Shown here in pieces: positions 9,621 to 18,977 of a stretch of 64,000 nucleotides of DNA. A program made the position numbers and the translations under genes. The notes beneath the pieces were generated by a model. It saw only the letters and a program-made list of their open reading frames with translations, made no database searches and was not told the origin of the DNA. Each line of letters starts with the position of its first letter. Position 1 is the first letter of the stretch. The DNA comes from Paracoccus subflavus (lineage in GTDB: Bacteria; Pseudomonadota; Alphaproteobacteria; Rhodobacterales; Rhodobacteraceae): assembly GCF_004310345.1 (NCBI RefSeq), contig NZ_SISK01000001.1, positions 310,001 through 374,000 on the forward strand. The letters are read 5' to 3'.

Positions 9621-10942
9621 ACGTCAAGCCGTTCATAGATTCGGTCGCGAAGCCCCTCGTCCTCGACCTCGGCCAAGGCGTCGGCCAGAAAGGACAGGAC
9701 CAGAAACACGATGGCCCTTTCACGCGGAACCCCGCGCGAACGCAGATAGAACAGCGCCTCGTCGTCGATCGCGCCGGTGGTCGAACCGTGAGAGCATTTC
9801 ACGTCGTCGGCATAGATCTCCAGCTCCGGCTTTGCCAGAAACTGGCTGCGTTCGTCAAGCAGCAGCGCCTGGCTGATCTGATAGCCATCGGTCTTTTGCG
9901 CGCCGGGCTTGACCAGGATCTTGCCCTGGAACACGCCGGTCGCGCCGTTCTTCAAAACCTTCTTGAACACCTGGCGGCTTTCGCAGCGTTCGGCCCCATG
10001 GGTGATGAATACGGTATCGTCGTGATGGAACGGCGCCTGTTCGCCATCGCCCAGAACCGCCGCCGCGATATGGGCCACGGCATCGTCACCGGCGATGTCG
10101 ATCACCGCCTCGTTGCGCATCACCGTGCCGTTGACCGACAGGGTAAAGGACTTGAACTGCGCCTGCGACGCGATACGGGCGAAAACATGGCTGATGCCGA
10201 CCTTGGGGTCCACCGCGCGCTTGGACGCGACATGATGGAACTTGCCGCCCCTGGCCACGTCCACCTCGATCACGCCGTTCGACCGGGCACCCGACATGCC
10301 GGTTTCCAGCAGGGTCAGTTCGGCGCCCTGTTCGACCCGGATCACGTGGTGCCACATCGCGTCGGCATCGGTCGCGCCGCGCCGATGCACCACATGGATC
10401 GGCCTGGAAGGGGTCCGGGTGACGCGGATCAGCACACCGTCACGCGCCGCCGCCGTGTTCAGGGCCGCAAAGGGCCGCTTGACCGGGGTCTGGCCTGCGG
10501 ATTCCAGCACGCCATACAGGTCCGCCGCCCAGCTTCCGACCGTATCGGCCTGCGCCAGTGTCGCGATCTCGACCCCGTCCAGGGCAAGATCGTCCGACGC
10601 CGCCTCGTCGAACGCCCCGTCCACGAACACCAGCGTCAGCTTGTCCAGACCATCGAACAGCGGTGTTTCATCGGCATGGGGGATCGGCAGCGCCTGGGGC
10701 ACCGGAGCGTTGAAGCCGCGCGGGTCGGTATAGCGCCAGTATTCGTCGCGCGGACCAGGCAGTCCCATGGCGCGCAGCCGTCCCAGGGCATCCTGACGCG
10801 CCCGCGCCGAAAACCCGCCCTGCTGCGGCAGGTTCAGCGCCGCCAGGCGGGCGTCGAGCGCCCCGGCAGGTTTTGCCATCCCCTCGGCCATCCCCTCGAT
10901 CGTCGGGGTCTGGTCCTTGGTCCTGATTGCCGTGTCCGCCAT
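9593..10942 (-). CDS. sufD: Fe-S cluster assembly protein SufD
   Basis: SufD (449 residues) pairs with SufB and the ATPase SufC in the SufBC2D scaffold on which Fe-S clusters are built. The conserved beta-helix core is seen from about residue 150, with HVVHRRGAT and the C-terminal region KCSHGSTTGAIDDEALFYLRSRG split by the invariant histidine known to matter in SufD. The start at 10942 (MADTAIRTKDQ) shares one base with the sufC stop (TGATG), so translation is likely coupled. Expected length for the family is 420-450. Confidence 0.94.
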   Translation of the reverse strand: MADTAIRTKDQTPTIEGMAEGMAKPAGALDARLAALNLPQQGGFSARARQDALGRLRAMGLPGPRDEYWRYTDPRGFNAPVPQALPIPHADETPLFDGLDKLTLVFVDGAFDEAASDDLALDGVEIATLAQADTVGSWAADLYGVLESAGQTPVKRPFAALNTAAARDGVLIRVTRTPSRPIHVVHRRGATDADAMWHHVIRVEQGAELTLLETGMSGARSNGVIEVDVARGGKFHHVASKRAVDPKVGISHVFARIASQAQFKSFTLSVNGTVMRNEAVIDIAGDDAVAHIAAAVLGDGEQAPFHHDDTVFITHGAERCESRQVFKKVLKNGATGVFQGKILVKPGAQKTDGYQISQALLLDERSQFLAKPELEIYADDVKCSHGSTTGAIDDEALFYLRSRGVPRERAIVFLVLSFLADALAEVEDEGLRDRIYERLDVWLTLNAVH

Positions 10943-11697
10943 CAGCGGGCCTCCGCCAGCAGGTCGCCATAGCCTTCTTGCTCGACCTGCAGGGCCAGTT
11001 CCGGCCCGCCGGATGTGACGATCCGGCCATCGGCCATGATGTGCACGACATCGGGCTGGATGTGATTCAGCAGCCGCTGATAGTGGGTGATGACCAGAAA
11101 GCTGCGGTCGGGCGAACGCAGGGCGTTCACGCCATCGGACACCAGCCGCATCGCATCCACGTCCAGTCCCGAATCCGTTTCGTCCATGATGCACATGCGC
11201 GGTTCCAGCATGGCCATCTGCAGGATCTCGTTGCGCTTTTTCTCGCCGCCCGAAAAGCCCACATTGACCGGGCGCTTCAGCATGTCCGGGCTGATCTGCA
11301 GGTCGGCGGCCTTGGCGCGCACCAGTTTCAGGAAATCGCCCGATGACAGTTCGTCCTGCCCGCGCGCCTTGCGCTGCGCATTCAGGGCGGTGCGCAGAAA
11401 GGTCATGTTGCCCACGCCGGGAATTTCGACCGGATACTGAAAGGCCAGGAACAGGCCGGCGGCGGCGCGTTCCTCGGGCTCCATGTCCAGCAGGCTGTCG
11501 CCGTCCAGCGTGGCCGTGCCCTCGGTGACGACATATCCGTCGCGGCCCGACAGGACATAGGACAGGGTGGATTTGCCCGACCCGTTCGGCCCCATGATGG
11601 CATGGACCTGACCGGCCGGAACCTCCAGCGACAGACCCTTCAGGATCTGCTTGTCTTCTTCCTCAAGCTTGACGTGCAAGTTGTCGATTTTCAGCAT
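10942..11697 (-). CDS. sufC: Fe-S cluster assembly ATPase SufC
   Basis: SufC (251 residues) is the ABC-type ATPase of the SufBC2D complex. The Walker A motif GPNGSGKST, the signature FSGGEKKRNEI, Walker B with MDETDSGLDVDA and the switch histidine in VITHYQR are all present. I chose the ATG at 11697 (MLKIDNLHVKL). Its ribosome binding site, AGGGAAAA, lies inside the last codons of the AT-rich orphan gene upstream, whose TAA ends one base before this ATG. An upstream start at 11742 would run back into that gene and is not supported. Confidence 0.96.
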   Translation of the reverse strand: MLKIDNLHVKLEEEDKQILKGLSLEVPAGQVHAIMGPNGSGKSTLSYVLSGRDGYVVTEGTATLDGDSLLDMEPEERAAAGLFLAFQYPVEIPGVGNMTFLRTALNAQRKARGQDELSSGDFLKLVRAKAADLQISPDMLKRPVNVGFSGGEKKRNEILQMAMLEPRMCIMDETDSGLDVDAMRLVSDGVNALRSPDRSFLVITHYQRLLNHIQPDVVHIMADGRIVTSGGPELALQVEQEGYGDLLAEAR

Positions 11698-11698
11698 C

Positions 11699-12031
11699 TT
11701 ATTTTCCCTTGTCTTGCACACCAGATATTCCGTCGAATCCAAAAGGATCTTTATTATCCGTACGACGATCGCGAACTGATGTAATCATTTCATCTTCTGG
11801 CACTGTGTTTTCATCTGGATAGATTGAAATGCGATCAAGCGTATTGCTCCAGTGAAAGCCTTTTGCATTCTCAAAGAGCTTCTTAAACACATCAGCTATC
11901 GTTGTTGATGGCTCAAAAATATATGTTTTGATTTCCACTGTCCCAACATCTTGTTCGGACTGTGGGAGCTTACGCTGTTCACTAACAACGACGAATTGCG
12001 AGGCTTGTGCCGCATTCCTATTGATACTCAT
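11699..12031 (-). CDS. AT-rich orphan protein inserted between sufB and sufC
   Basis: A 110-residue soluble, fairly acidic protein that I do not recognise. There is no signal peptide, membrane segment or cysteine. The middle (about residues 33-75) looks like a compact alpha/beta fold: TVEIKTYIF, an ADVFKKLFENAKGFHW helix, and DRISIYPDE. Base composition is striking: about 40% G+C in the three full lines counted by eye against about 65% in the genes around it, with A/T-ending codons. It begins one base after the sufB stop and ends one base before the sufC start, so it is embedded in the operon and supplies the sufC ribosome binding site. Recent horizontal acquisition is inferred. The ORF and its spacing are directly seen; function is unknown. 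Confidence 0.75.
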   Translation of the reverse strand: MSINRNAAQASQFVVVSEQRKLPQSEQDVGTVEIKTYIFEPSTTIADVFKKLFENAKGFHWSNTLDRISIYPDENTVPEDEMITSVRDRRTDNKDPFGFDGISGVQDKGK

Positions 12032-12032
12032 T

Positions 12033-13553
12033 TTACCCTACCGAGCCTTCCAGCGAAATGGCGACCAGCGACTGTGCCTCCATGGCGAATTCCATCGGCA
12101 GCGCCTGCAAGACCTCGCGGCAGAAGCCGTTGACGACCAGGGCCACGGCCTCCTCCTCGTCCATGCCGCGGCTGCGGCAATAGAACAACTGGTCGTCATC
12201 GACCTTGCTGGTCGTGGCCTCGTGTTCGACGCGGCTACTGGTGTTCTTGACCTCGATATAGGGCACGGTATGCGCCCCGCACTTGTCGCCGATCAGCAGG
12301 CTGTCGCACTGGGTATAGTTGCGGCTGTTCGTGGCGCGCGGATGCATCGATACCAGCCCGCGATAGGTGTTCTGCGCATGGCCCGCCGAAATCCCTTTTG
12401 AAACAATGCGCGACCGGGTGTTCTTGCCAAGATGGATCATCTTGGTGCCGGTATCGGCCTGCTGCCAGTTGTTGGCGATGGCGATCGAATAGAACTCGCC
12501 CTGGGATTCGTCGCCGCGCAGGATGCAGGACGGGTATTTCCAGGTGATCGCCGATCCGGTTTCCACCTGCGTCCACATCACCTTGGCCCGCGCCTCGCGG
12601 CAGTCGGCGCGCTTGGTGACAAAGTTGTAGATGCCGCCCTTGCCGTTCTCGTCGCCGGGGAACCAGTTCTGGACGGTCGAGTACTTTACCTCGGCGTCTT
12701 GCAGGATCACGATTTCCACGACCGCGGCATGAAGCTGGTTCGTGTCGCGCTTGGGCGCCGTGCAGCCTTCGAGATAGCTGACGTAAGATCCTTGATCGGC
12801 AATGATAAGCGTGCGTTCGAACTGGCCGGTGTTTTCCGCGTTGATGCGGAAATAGGTGGACAGCTCCATCGGGCATTTCACGCCCTTGGGGACATAGACG
12901 AACGACCCGTCCGAAAACACCGCGCTGTTCAGCGTGGCAAAGAAATTGTCGGACTGCGGCACGACGCTGCCCAGATATTTCTTCACCAGGTCCGGATGCT
13001 CTCGGATCGCCTCGGAGATCGAACAGAAGATCACCCCCGCCTTGGCCAGCTCGTCCTTGAACGTCGTGCCCACGGACACGGAATCGAACACGGCATCGAC
13101 GGCCACCCGGCGGCCCTCGGCGGGGGCATCCTCGGCGCCCTCGACGCCCGCCAGGATCATCTGCTCCTTCAGCGGGATGCCCAGCTTTTCATAGGTTGCC
13201 AGCAGCTTGGGATCGACCTCGTCCAGGGACCTGGGCTTGATCTCCATGCTTTTCGGGCGGGCATAGTAATACTGGTCCTGATAGTCGATGACCGGATAGT
13301 TCAGCATCGCCCAGCGCGGCTCGGTCATGGTCTGCCAGCGGCGGAACGCCTCTAGCCGCCAGTCCAGCATCCATTCCGGTTCGTCGTTCTTTTGCGAAAT
13401 CAGGCGGACAATGTCTTCGTTCAGCCCCTTGGGGGCATAGTCCATCTCGATCTCGGTATCCCAGCCGTATTTATAGCTGCCCATGTTCTGCACGGTTTCA
13501 ACCGTTTCGCGGTCGACACCCTCGCGCACGTCAAGATCGATGGTTGCGTTCAT
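12033..13553 (-). CDS. sufB: Fe-S cluster assembly protein SufB
   Basis: SufB (506 residues) is the cluster-carrying subunit of the SufBC2D scaffold. Conserved blocks include [10 protein letters not shown] near the N-terminus, [38 protein letters not shown], and the C-terminal [19 protein letters not shown]. The start at 13553 (MNATIDLDV) follows a strong GGAAGGACAAAGG site; the upstream in-frame start at 13583 adds ten unlikely residues. It follows the NifS/IscS-type desulfurase gene by 30 bases on the same strand. Confidence 0.96.
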   Translation of the reverse strand: MNATIDLDVREGVDRETVETVQNMGSYKYGWDTEIEMDYAPKGLNEDIVRLISQKNDEPEWMLDWRLEAFRRWQTMTEPRWAMLNYPVIDYQDQYYYARPKSMEIKPRSLDEVDPKLLATYEKLGIPLKEQMILAGVEGAEDAPAEGRRVAVDAVFDSVSVGTTFKDELAKAGVIFCSISEAIREHPDLVKKYLGSVVPQSDNFFATLNSAVFSDGSFVYVPKGVKCPMELSTYFRINAENTGQFERTLIIADQGSYVSYLEGCTAPKRDTNQLHAAVVEIVILQDAEVKYSTVQNWFPGDENGKGGIYNFVTKRADCREARAKVMWTQVETGSAITWKYPSCILRGDESQGEFYSIAIANNWQQADTGTKMIHLGKNTRSRIVSKGISAGHAQNTYRGLVSMHPRATNSRNYTQCDSLLIGDKCGAHTVPYIEVKNTSSRVEHEATTSKVDDDQLFYCRSRGMDEEEAVALVVNGFCREVLQALPMEFAMEAQSLVAISLEGSVG

Positions 13554-13583
13554 CCTTTGTCCTTCCATTGGCCGGGTCGGCAC

Positions 13584-14624
13584 CTAGCCATTCCGTTCGC
13601 GCCAGCGTGAATACGCGCTTTCCCATGCATCCGCAAATCGGTTCACCTGATCGTCGCCCATAGACGGGCTTATCGAAATCCGGATTGCCGATTGCGCGGC
13701 CTTATCGTCGAACCCCATGGCTTGCAGCACGCCGCTGGCACGGACCTTGCCCGAAGAACAGGCCGAGCCCGCCGAAATCGCAAAGCCGGCCAGATCCATC
13801 TGCATGACCTGGGTTTCACCCTTCCAGCCCGATGTAAGAAGGCAGGTGGTGTTCGGCAAGCGTCTTGCGCCCTTTCCGGCAATCATTGCGCCGGGCGCCG
13901 CGGCCAGCAGGCGGTCCTCCAAGGCATCGCGCCGGGCGGCAACCTCGTCCCACAGGCCAGAGTCCAGATCGCGTTGCGCCGCCACGGCCGCGGCGGCAAA
14001 TCCCAGGATGCCGATCAGGTTCTCGGTCCCGCCGCGACGGCCCCTTTCCTGTCCGCCGCCCCGGATCATGGCCTCGACCTCGGAGCCCTGGCGCAGGATC
14101 AGCGCACCGACCCCCTTGGGCCCGCCCAGCTTGTGCGCGCTGACGAACCCCGCCGTGATGCCCAGCCAGTTGAACGCCAGGGGGATCTTGCCGAATGCCT
14201 GCGTCAGGTCGCTGGACCCCAGGCCCTGCGGCAGGGCCTGCACAACGCCTGTTTCGTTGTTGGCCAGTTGCAGACTGGCGCGCGCGGGGTCGGGCACCGT
14301 CACGATACCGTCGCCGTCCACGGGCAGGTCGGCCGTGCACCATGCCTTGATCGCGCTGTGTTCGACCGGCGCGCACTGAACGTTGCGCCCCGCCAGAACC
14401 ATGGCTGCCGCCTCGGTCGTGCCCGAGGTGAAGATCACCTCGGCGCCATCCGCCCCCAGGGCCGTGGCGATCTGTTCGCGCGCCTGCTCCATCGCCATCT
14501 TGGCCGCGCGTCCCTCGGCATGGACCGAGGACGGGTTGCCGACAAGGTCCATGGCATCATGCATCGCGGCCTTGGCCTCGGCGCGCAGGGGGGTGGTGGC
14601 GTTCCAGTCCAGATAGGTTCTCAT
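13584..14624 (-). CDS. Group I cysteine desulfurase (NifS/IscS type)
   Basis: A 346-residue PLP enzyme that releases sulfur from cysteine. It begins with the classical YLDWNATTPL, carries the PLP lysine in SAHKLGGPKG, and the catalytic cysteine in the long-loop context SAGSACSSGKVRAS, all typical of group I enzymes and unlike SufS. It is somewhat shorter than E. coli IscS (404) and resembles the compact NifS-like forms found at the head of alphaproteobacterial suf operons. Its ATG overlaps the coaBC stop (ATGA). Two desulfurases thus flank this suf operon. Confidence 0.92.
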   Translation of the reverse strand: MRTYLDWNATTPLRAEAKAAMHDAMDLVGNPSSVHAEGRAAKMAMEQAREQIATALGADGAEVIFTSGTTEAAAMVLAGRNVQCAPVEHSAIKAWCTADLPVDGDGIVTVPDPARASLQLANNETGVVQALPQGLGSSDLTQAFGKIPLAFNWLGITAGFVSAHKLGGPKGVGALILRQGSEVEAMIRGGGQERGRRGGTENLIGILGFAAAAVAAQRDLDSGLWDEVAARRDALEDRLLAAAPGAMIAGKGARRLPNTTCLLTSGWKGETQVMQMDLAGFAISAGSACSSGKVRASGVLQAMGFDDKAAQSAIRISISPSMGDDQVNRFADAWESAYSRWRERNG

Positions 14625-15856
14625 GCCAGCGCGTCCGCCATCTTCTGGGCCAGTCTGCGGGCCACGGCTTCCTTGGCCATGCGCGGCCATTCCTCGGCGC
14701 CATCGGGGGTAATGACCGTCACGGCGTTTTCAGGCCCTCCCATGATCCCTGTGCCTTCGCTCACGTCATTGGCGACGATCCAGTCGCAGCCCTTGCGCAG
14801 CCGCTTGGCCGTGGCGTGGCCAAGAACGTCGTCGGTTTCGGCAGCAAAGCCGACCACCAGGCGCGGGCGATGCGCCTCGAGTTGGCTGATCCAGGCCAGG
14901 ATGTCGGGATTCTCCGTCATCTCCAGCAACGGCGGCTTGCCAGAGCCGTCTTTCTTCATCTTGCGGGCGGACGCGTTCCTGACCCGCCAGTCCGCCACCG
15001 CTGCGGCCATCACCGCCGCATCGGCAGGCAGGGCGGCTTCGACCGCGTCGCGCATCTGCCGGGCCGTCTGGACGCGGATCACCGCGACACCGTCGGGCGG
15101 GGGCACCTCGGCAGGGCCGGTGATGAAACTGACCCGCGCACCCAGATCGCGCAATGCCGCCGCCAGGGCGGTTCCCTGCGCGCCCGACGACCGGTTGGCG
15201 ATATAGCGGACAGGATCAATGGGTTCGTGCGTCGGCCCCGAGGTCACGATGATGTGCCTGTCGGCCAGCAGGCCCGACCGAACCTGAGCCTCGGGCAGCA
15301 ACTTCAGCGGCGCGGTCGGGGACAGTTCCTCGCGGATCGCGGCCAGGATCGCCTCGGGTTCCGACATCCGGCCCGTGCCGTATTCGCCGCAGGCCATGTC
15401 GCCATCCTCGGGACCCACGAACAGGATGCCATCGTCGCGGAGCAGGCGCAGGTTGCGCTGCGTCGCCGGATGGTGCCACATGCGCACGTTCATGGCCGGG
15501 GCGACAAGCACGCGCTTGTCCGTCGCCAGCAGCAGCGTGGATGCCAGATCGTCCGCCAGTCCCTGCGCCATCTTCGCCAGCAGATCCCCCGTGGCCGGCG
15601 CCACGACCACCAGATCCGCCCTGCGCGACAGTTGGATATGGCCGATCTCGGCCTCGGCCGCGATATTCCACAGATCGTCATGCACGGCCTCTCCGGCCAG
15701 CACCGACAGGGTCATGGGCGTGGTGAACTGGGCGCCCGCCCGTGTCAGAACCGGCGTGACGGCCGCGCCCTCGGCCCGCAGCAGACGGATCAGATGCGGC
15801 ACCTTGAAGGCCGCAATGCCGCCTCCGACGATCAGAAGGATGCGCTTGCCGTTCAT
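14621..15856 (-). CDS. coaBC: Bifunctional phosphopantothenoylcysteine decarboxylase/synthetase
   Basis: CoaBC makes 4'-phosphopantetheine from 4'-phosphopantothenate and cysteine in CoA synthesis. The 411 residues hold the flavin-dependent CoaC domain (about 1-190: GGIAAFK, PAMNVRMW, and the active-site cysteine in MACGEYGTGRM) and the CoaB domain (SGPTHEPIDPVRYIANRSSG, AAVADWR, FAAET). The start at 15856 has AAAGGG upstream. It heads the suf transcription unit, overlapping the next gene by 4 bases. The pathway partners panC and panB are elsewhere in this window (29262-30927). Confidence 0.95.
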   Translation of the reverse strand: MNGKRILLIVGGGIAAFKVPHLIRLLRAEGAAVTPVLTRAGAQFTTPMTLSVLAGEAVHDDLWNIAAEAEIGHIQLSRRADLVVVAPATGDLLAKMAQGLADDLASTLLLATDKRVLVAPAMNVRMWHHPATQRNLRLLRDDGILFVGPEDGDMACGEYGTGRMSEPEAILAAIREELSPTAPLKLLPEAQVRSGLLADRHIIVTSGPTHEPIDPVRYIANRSSGAQGTALAAALRDLGARVSFITGPAEVPPPDGVAVIRVQTARQMRDAVEAALPADAAVMAAAVADWRVRNASARKMKKDGSGKPPLLEMTENPDILAWISQLEAHRPRLVVGFAAETDDVLGHATAKRLRKGCDWIVANDVSEGTGIMGGPENAVTVITPDGAEEWPRMAKEAVARRLAQKMADALA

Positions 15857-15912
15857 CTTGACCCTTTCCTGCCGGTGACGGTTCATGGCCCCCACATAGC
15901 CCCCGCCCCCTT

Positions 15913-15941
15913 TTGCCGCAAGCAAGCGTCCGCGTTAATCA
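15913..15941 (+). promoter_or_regulatory. Possible promoter for comM
   Basis: TTGCCG (15913-15918), 17 bases, then TAATCA (15936-15941) resembles a sigma-70 promoter in the 132-base divergent region between coaBC and comM. It is the only reasonable match I saw on the plus strand here. It is read by eye and unproven. Confidence 0.3.
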
Positions 15942-15988
15942 TTCCTTAAGCCGGTGGCGTTAACCATTTTCCAGACGAAGGAGGCAGC

Positions 15989-17503
15989 ATGGTCGCGATC
16001 GCCTATTCGGTCGCGTTCGAGGGCATCGAGGCGCGGCTGGTCGAGGTTCAGTGTTCCGTGGCAGCCGGCTTGCCCGGTTTCGCCATCGTGGGCCTGCCCG
16101 ACAAGGCCGTGAGCGAGGCGCGCGAACGCGTCAAGGCGGCCTTCGGCGCGCTGGCCATTGCCATGCCGAACCGCCGCCTGACCGTGAACCTGTCACCCGC
16201 CGACATGCCCAAGGAAGGGTCGCATTTCGACCTGCCCATCGCATTGGCAATCCTGGCCGCGATTGAAATCATTCCTGCCGATGAACTGTCGCGCTGCGTG
16301 GCGCTTGGCGAACTTGCACTCGACGGGCGGCTGGTGTCGGTGGCGGGCGCCCTGCCGGCCGCGATGGCGGCGGCCGAGGATGACAGGGCGCTGATCTGCC
16401 CCCGTCCCTGCGGCCCCGAGGCTGCCTGGGTCGATGCCGTCCCGGTGCTGGCCCCCGCCACGCTGCGCGAGGTGATCGACCATCTGACCGACCGCACCCC
16501 CATCGCCCGCGCGCGACCCGGCATGATCGACGGCGCGATCACCGGCGGCTGCCTGTCCGAGGTCAAGGGCCAGGAACGCGCCAAGCGCGCGCTGGAAATC
16601 GCCGCTGCGGGACGCCATCACCTGCTGATGGTCGGCCCGCCCGGCGCGGGCAAGTCCATGCTGGCCGCCCGCCTGCCCGGCCTGATGCCGCCGCTGGCCC
16701 CGGCCGAGGCGCTGGAAACCTCGATGATCCATTCGCTTGCGGGCACCCTGGACGATGGCGGCATTTCCCGCCGTGCGCCGTTCCGCGAACCGCACCACAC
16801 CGCGTCCATGGCGGCCATCGTCGGCGGCGGGCGCGGCGCCAGACCGGGCGAAATCAGCCTGGCCCATAACGGTATCCTGTTCATGGATGAATTCCCCGAA
16901 TTCCCCCGGCAGGTTCTGGAAACCCTGCGCCAGCCCATCGAGACGGGCGAGGTCGTGGTGGCCCGCGCCAATGCCCATATCCGCTATCCTTGCCGGTTCC
17001 TGCTGGTGGCCGCCGCCAATCCCTGCCGCTGCGGCTATCTGGCGGACGCCGCCCGCGCCTGTTCGCGCGCGCCGAGCTGCGGAGGCGATTACATGGGCAA
17101 GATCTCGGGCCCGCTGATGGACCGCTTCGATCTGCGGCTCGAGGTTCCGGCGGTGAGCTTCATGGACCTGGAACTGCCCTCGGGCGGTGAAACTTCGGCC
17201 CAGGTGGCGGTTCGGGTCGCGGCGGCGCGGGATGTGCAGGCGGCGCGGTTCCGCGACCATCCGCAGGTACGCGTCAATGCCGAGGCCTCGGGCGGACTTC
17301 TGGACCGGATCGCCACGCCTGATGACGAAGGCCGAGCGCTGATCCTGAAGGCGTCCGAACGGCTGGGCCTGACCGCGCGGGGCTATCACCGCATCCTTCG
17401 CACCGCGCGCACTATTGCCGATCTGGCGGGATCCGCCGCCGTCCGGGCGCCGCATCTGGCCGAGGCGATCAGCTATCGCCTGCCCTTTGTCGCGGGCGGC
17501 TGA
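15989..17503 (+). CDS. comM: YifB/ComM family AAA+ ATPase
   Basis: A 504-residue Mg-chelatase-like ATPase. Family member ComM is a hexameric helicase promoting branch migration during integration of transforming DNA. The N-terminal ChlI/Lon-like domain (about 1-170) is followed by Walker A GPPGAGKSM at about 216-224, Walker B LFMDEF, and a C-terminal Mg-chelatase domain with the zinc-type cysteines in NPCRCGYL and APSCGGDY. A strong AAGGAGG precedes the ATG. It is transcribed away from coaBC. Presence in a non-naturally competent lineage is common, so competence is not implied. Confidence 0.93.
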   Translation: MVAIAYSVAFEGIEARLVEVQCSVAAGLPGFAIVGLPDKAVSEARERVKAAFGALAIAMPNRRLTVNLSPADMPKEGSHFDLPIALAILAAIEIIPADELSRCVALGELALDGRLVSVAGALPAAMAAAEDDRALICPRPCGPEAAWVDAVPVLAPATLREVIDHLTDRTPIARARPGMIDGAITGGCLSEVKGQERAKRALEIAAAGRHHLLMVGPPGAGKSMLAARLPGLMPPLAPAEALETSMIHSLAGTLDDGGISRRAPFREPHHTASMAAIVGGGRGARPGEISLAHNGILFMDEFPEFPRQVLETLRQPIETGEVVVARANAHIRYPCRFLLVAAANPCRCGYLADAARACSRAPSCGGDYMGKISGPLMDRFDLRLEVPAVSFMDLELPSGGETSAQVAVRVAAARDVQAARFRDHPQVRVNAEASGGLLDRIATPDDEGRALILKASERLGLTARGYHRILRTARTIADLAGSAAVRAPHLAEAISYRLPFVAGG

Positions 17504-17564
17504 CGAATTGCGCATCGTGCAGTCCGGCGTTATGGCAAGTCCATCCTGACACGGGATTCGCGAC

Positions 17565-18962
17565 ATGCCCCCCCTCAGCGCCCGCATCGGCGGCATCCTG
17601 ACCGGCCTTGCCCTGCTGGTGACGATCCTACATCAGTACGATGCCGATCCAAGGCTGGCGCTGGCGGCTGCCGGATTGCTGCTGCCAGCCTTGGCGCTGT
17701 TTTCGCTGTCTGCGCCGTTGTCGCGGCTGGCCTTTGTCGCGGTGGGAATCGCCCTGACCCTGTGGGCGGCCGCAACACGCGACGACTGGGCGGCGGCGGC
17801 GCTGACGGCCCTGTCGCGCGGCGGTTTCATCATTGCGCTGTTCACGGCGTTGTCCGCTCTGCGAAGTGTCGCCATCCGGTCCCGGGACATCCTGGACTGC
17901 GGCCGCTTTCTGGCCCGCCAGCCTCCGGGGCGGCGCTATCTGGCCCTGACGGCCGGGGGACATCTGTTCGGACTGATCCTGCTTTATGGGGCGATTTCCC
18001 TTTTGGGAACGCTGGCCGCCGAAAGCACGGCCCGCGAAACGGACCCGGATCTGCGGCGGCACCGGCTGCGGCGGATGCTGGTGGCGATCCAGCGCGGTTT
18101 CGCCGCGACCTTGTGCTGGTCGCCGATGGCGCTGTCCATGGCCGTGACCCTGTCGGTGGTCAAGGGCGCGTCCTGGCCTGCGGCGGCCGGCCTGTGTCTG
18201 GTCAGCACCGGCCTGCTGATGGGAATAGGCTGGGCACAGGATTCGATCTTCAAGCCGGTGCTGGCCACGCCTCCCCCTGCCCGGCCGGTCGAGACGGACG
18301 GCTGGCTGCGGCGGCTGCGGCCGCTGCTGGTTCTGCTGGGGATCGTGGTGGGGGGCGTCCTGCTGCTGCATCTGGCGACCGGGGTCGCCGTCACCGGGGC
18401 GGTGATGACCGTTGTGCCGCTGATCGCCGCGGCCTGGTCGGCCATCCTGCCGTCCGGTGGCCACGGGCGTCTGCAAGCCCTGGGATTCCGCGCGGCCCAG
18501 TTCGCCACCCGCGACCTGGCCGGCTATCGCGGCGAGATCATCCTGCTGTTCATGGCGGGTTTCATCGGCAGCCTGGGGTCGTGGCTGCTGGTTCCGATCA
18601 TGCAGGCGCATGGACCGGATCTGACCGCCGTCCCGCCCCTGCTGATCCTGGCGGCGATGGTCTGGATCATTCCGCTGACCGGGCAGATCGGCATGAACCC
18701 GATCCTGGCGGTGTCGCTGCTGGTGCCCCTGCTGCCCACGCCCGAGGTCCTCGGCCTCCATCCCGCCGCCATGGTGGTGGCCATCACCAGCGGCTGGGCG
18801 ATCAGCGGCAACACCTCGCCCTTTACGGCATCGGTGCTGCTGGTGGCCTCGCTGGGCGGGGTCGGGGCGCGCCATGCCGGAACGGTGTGGAACGGGCTCT
18901 ATGCGCTTTTTACCGGCGCGGCACTGACCCTTTGGGTGCTGGTCGCCGCGACCCTTCTTTAG
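17565..18962 (+). CDS. Multi-pass membrane protein of unknown function
   Basis: A 465-residue, very hydrophobic protein with about eleven to twelve predicted membrane helices. I cannot place it in a family with confidence. The architecture (two hydrophobic halves separated by a hydrophilic linker near residue 240, and a C-terminal SGWAISGNTSPFTASVLL segment) recalls ion-transporter superfamily carriers with re-entrant loops, but this is only an impression. It starts 61 bases after comM on the same strand and ends 15 bases before the convergent pyruvate carboxylase gene. Codon use matches its neighbours. Confidence 0.7.
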   Translation: MPPLSARIGGILTGLALLVTILHQYDADPRLALAAAGLLLPALALFSLSAPLSRLAFVAVGIALTLWAAATRDDWAAAALTALSRGGFIIALFTALSALRSVAIRSRDILDCGRFLARQPPGRRYLALTAGGHLFGLILLYGAISLLGTLAAESTARETDPDLRRHRLRRMLVAIQRGFAATLCWSPMALSMAVTLSVVKGASWPAAAGLCLVSTGLLMGIGWAQDSIFKPVLATPPPARPVETDGWLRRLRPLLVLLGIVVGGVLLLHLATGVAVTGAVMTVVPLIAAAWSAILPSGGHGRLQALGFRAAQFATRDLAGYRGEIILLFMAGFIGSLGSWLLVPIMQAHGPDLTAVPPLLILAAMVWIIPLTGQIGMNPILAVSLLVPLLPTPEVLGLHPAAMVVAITSGWAISGNTSPFTASVLLVASLGGVGARHAGTVWNGLYALFTGAALTLWVLVAATLL

Positions 18963-18977
18963 GATCGCGGCTCGGCG

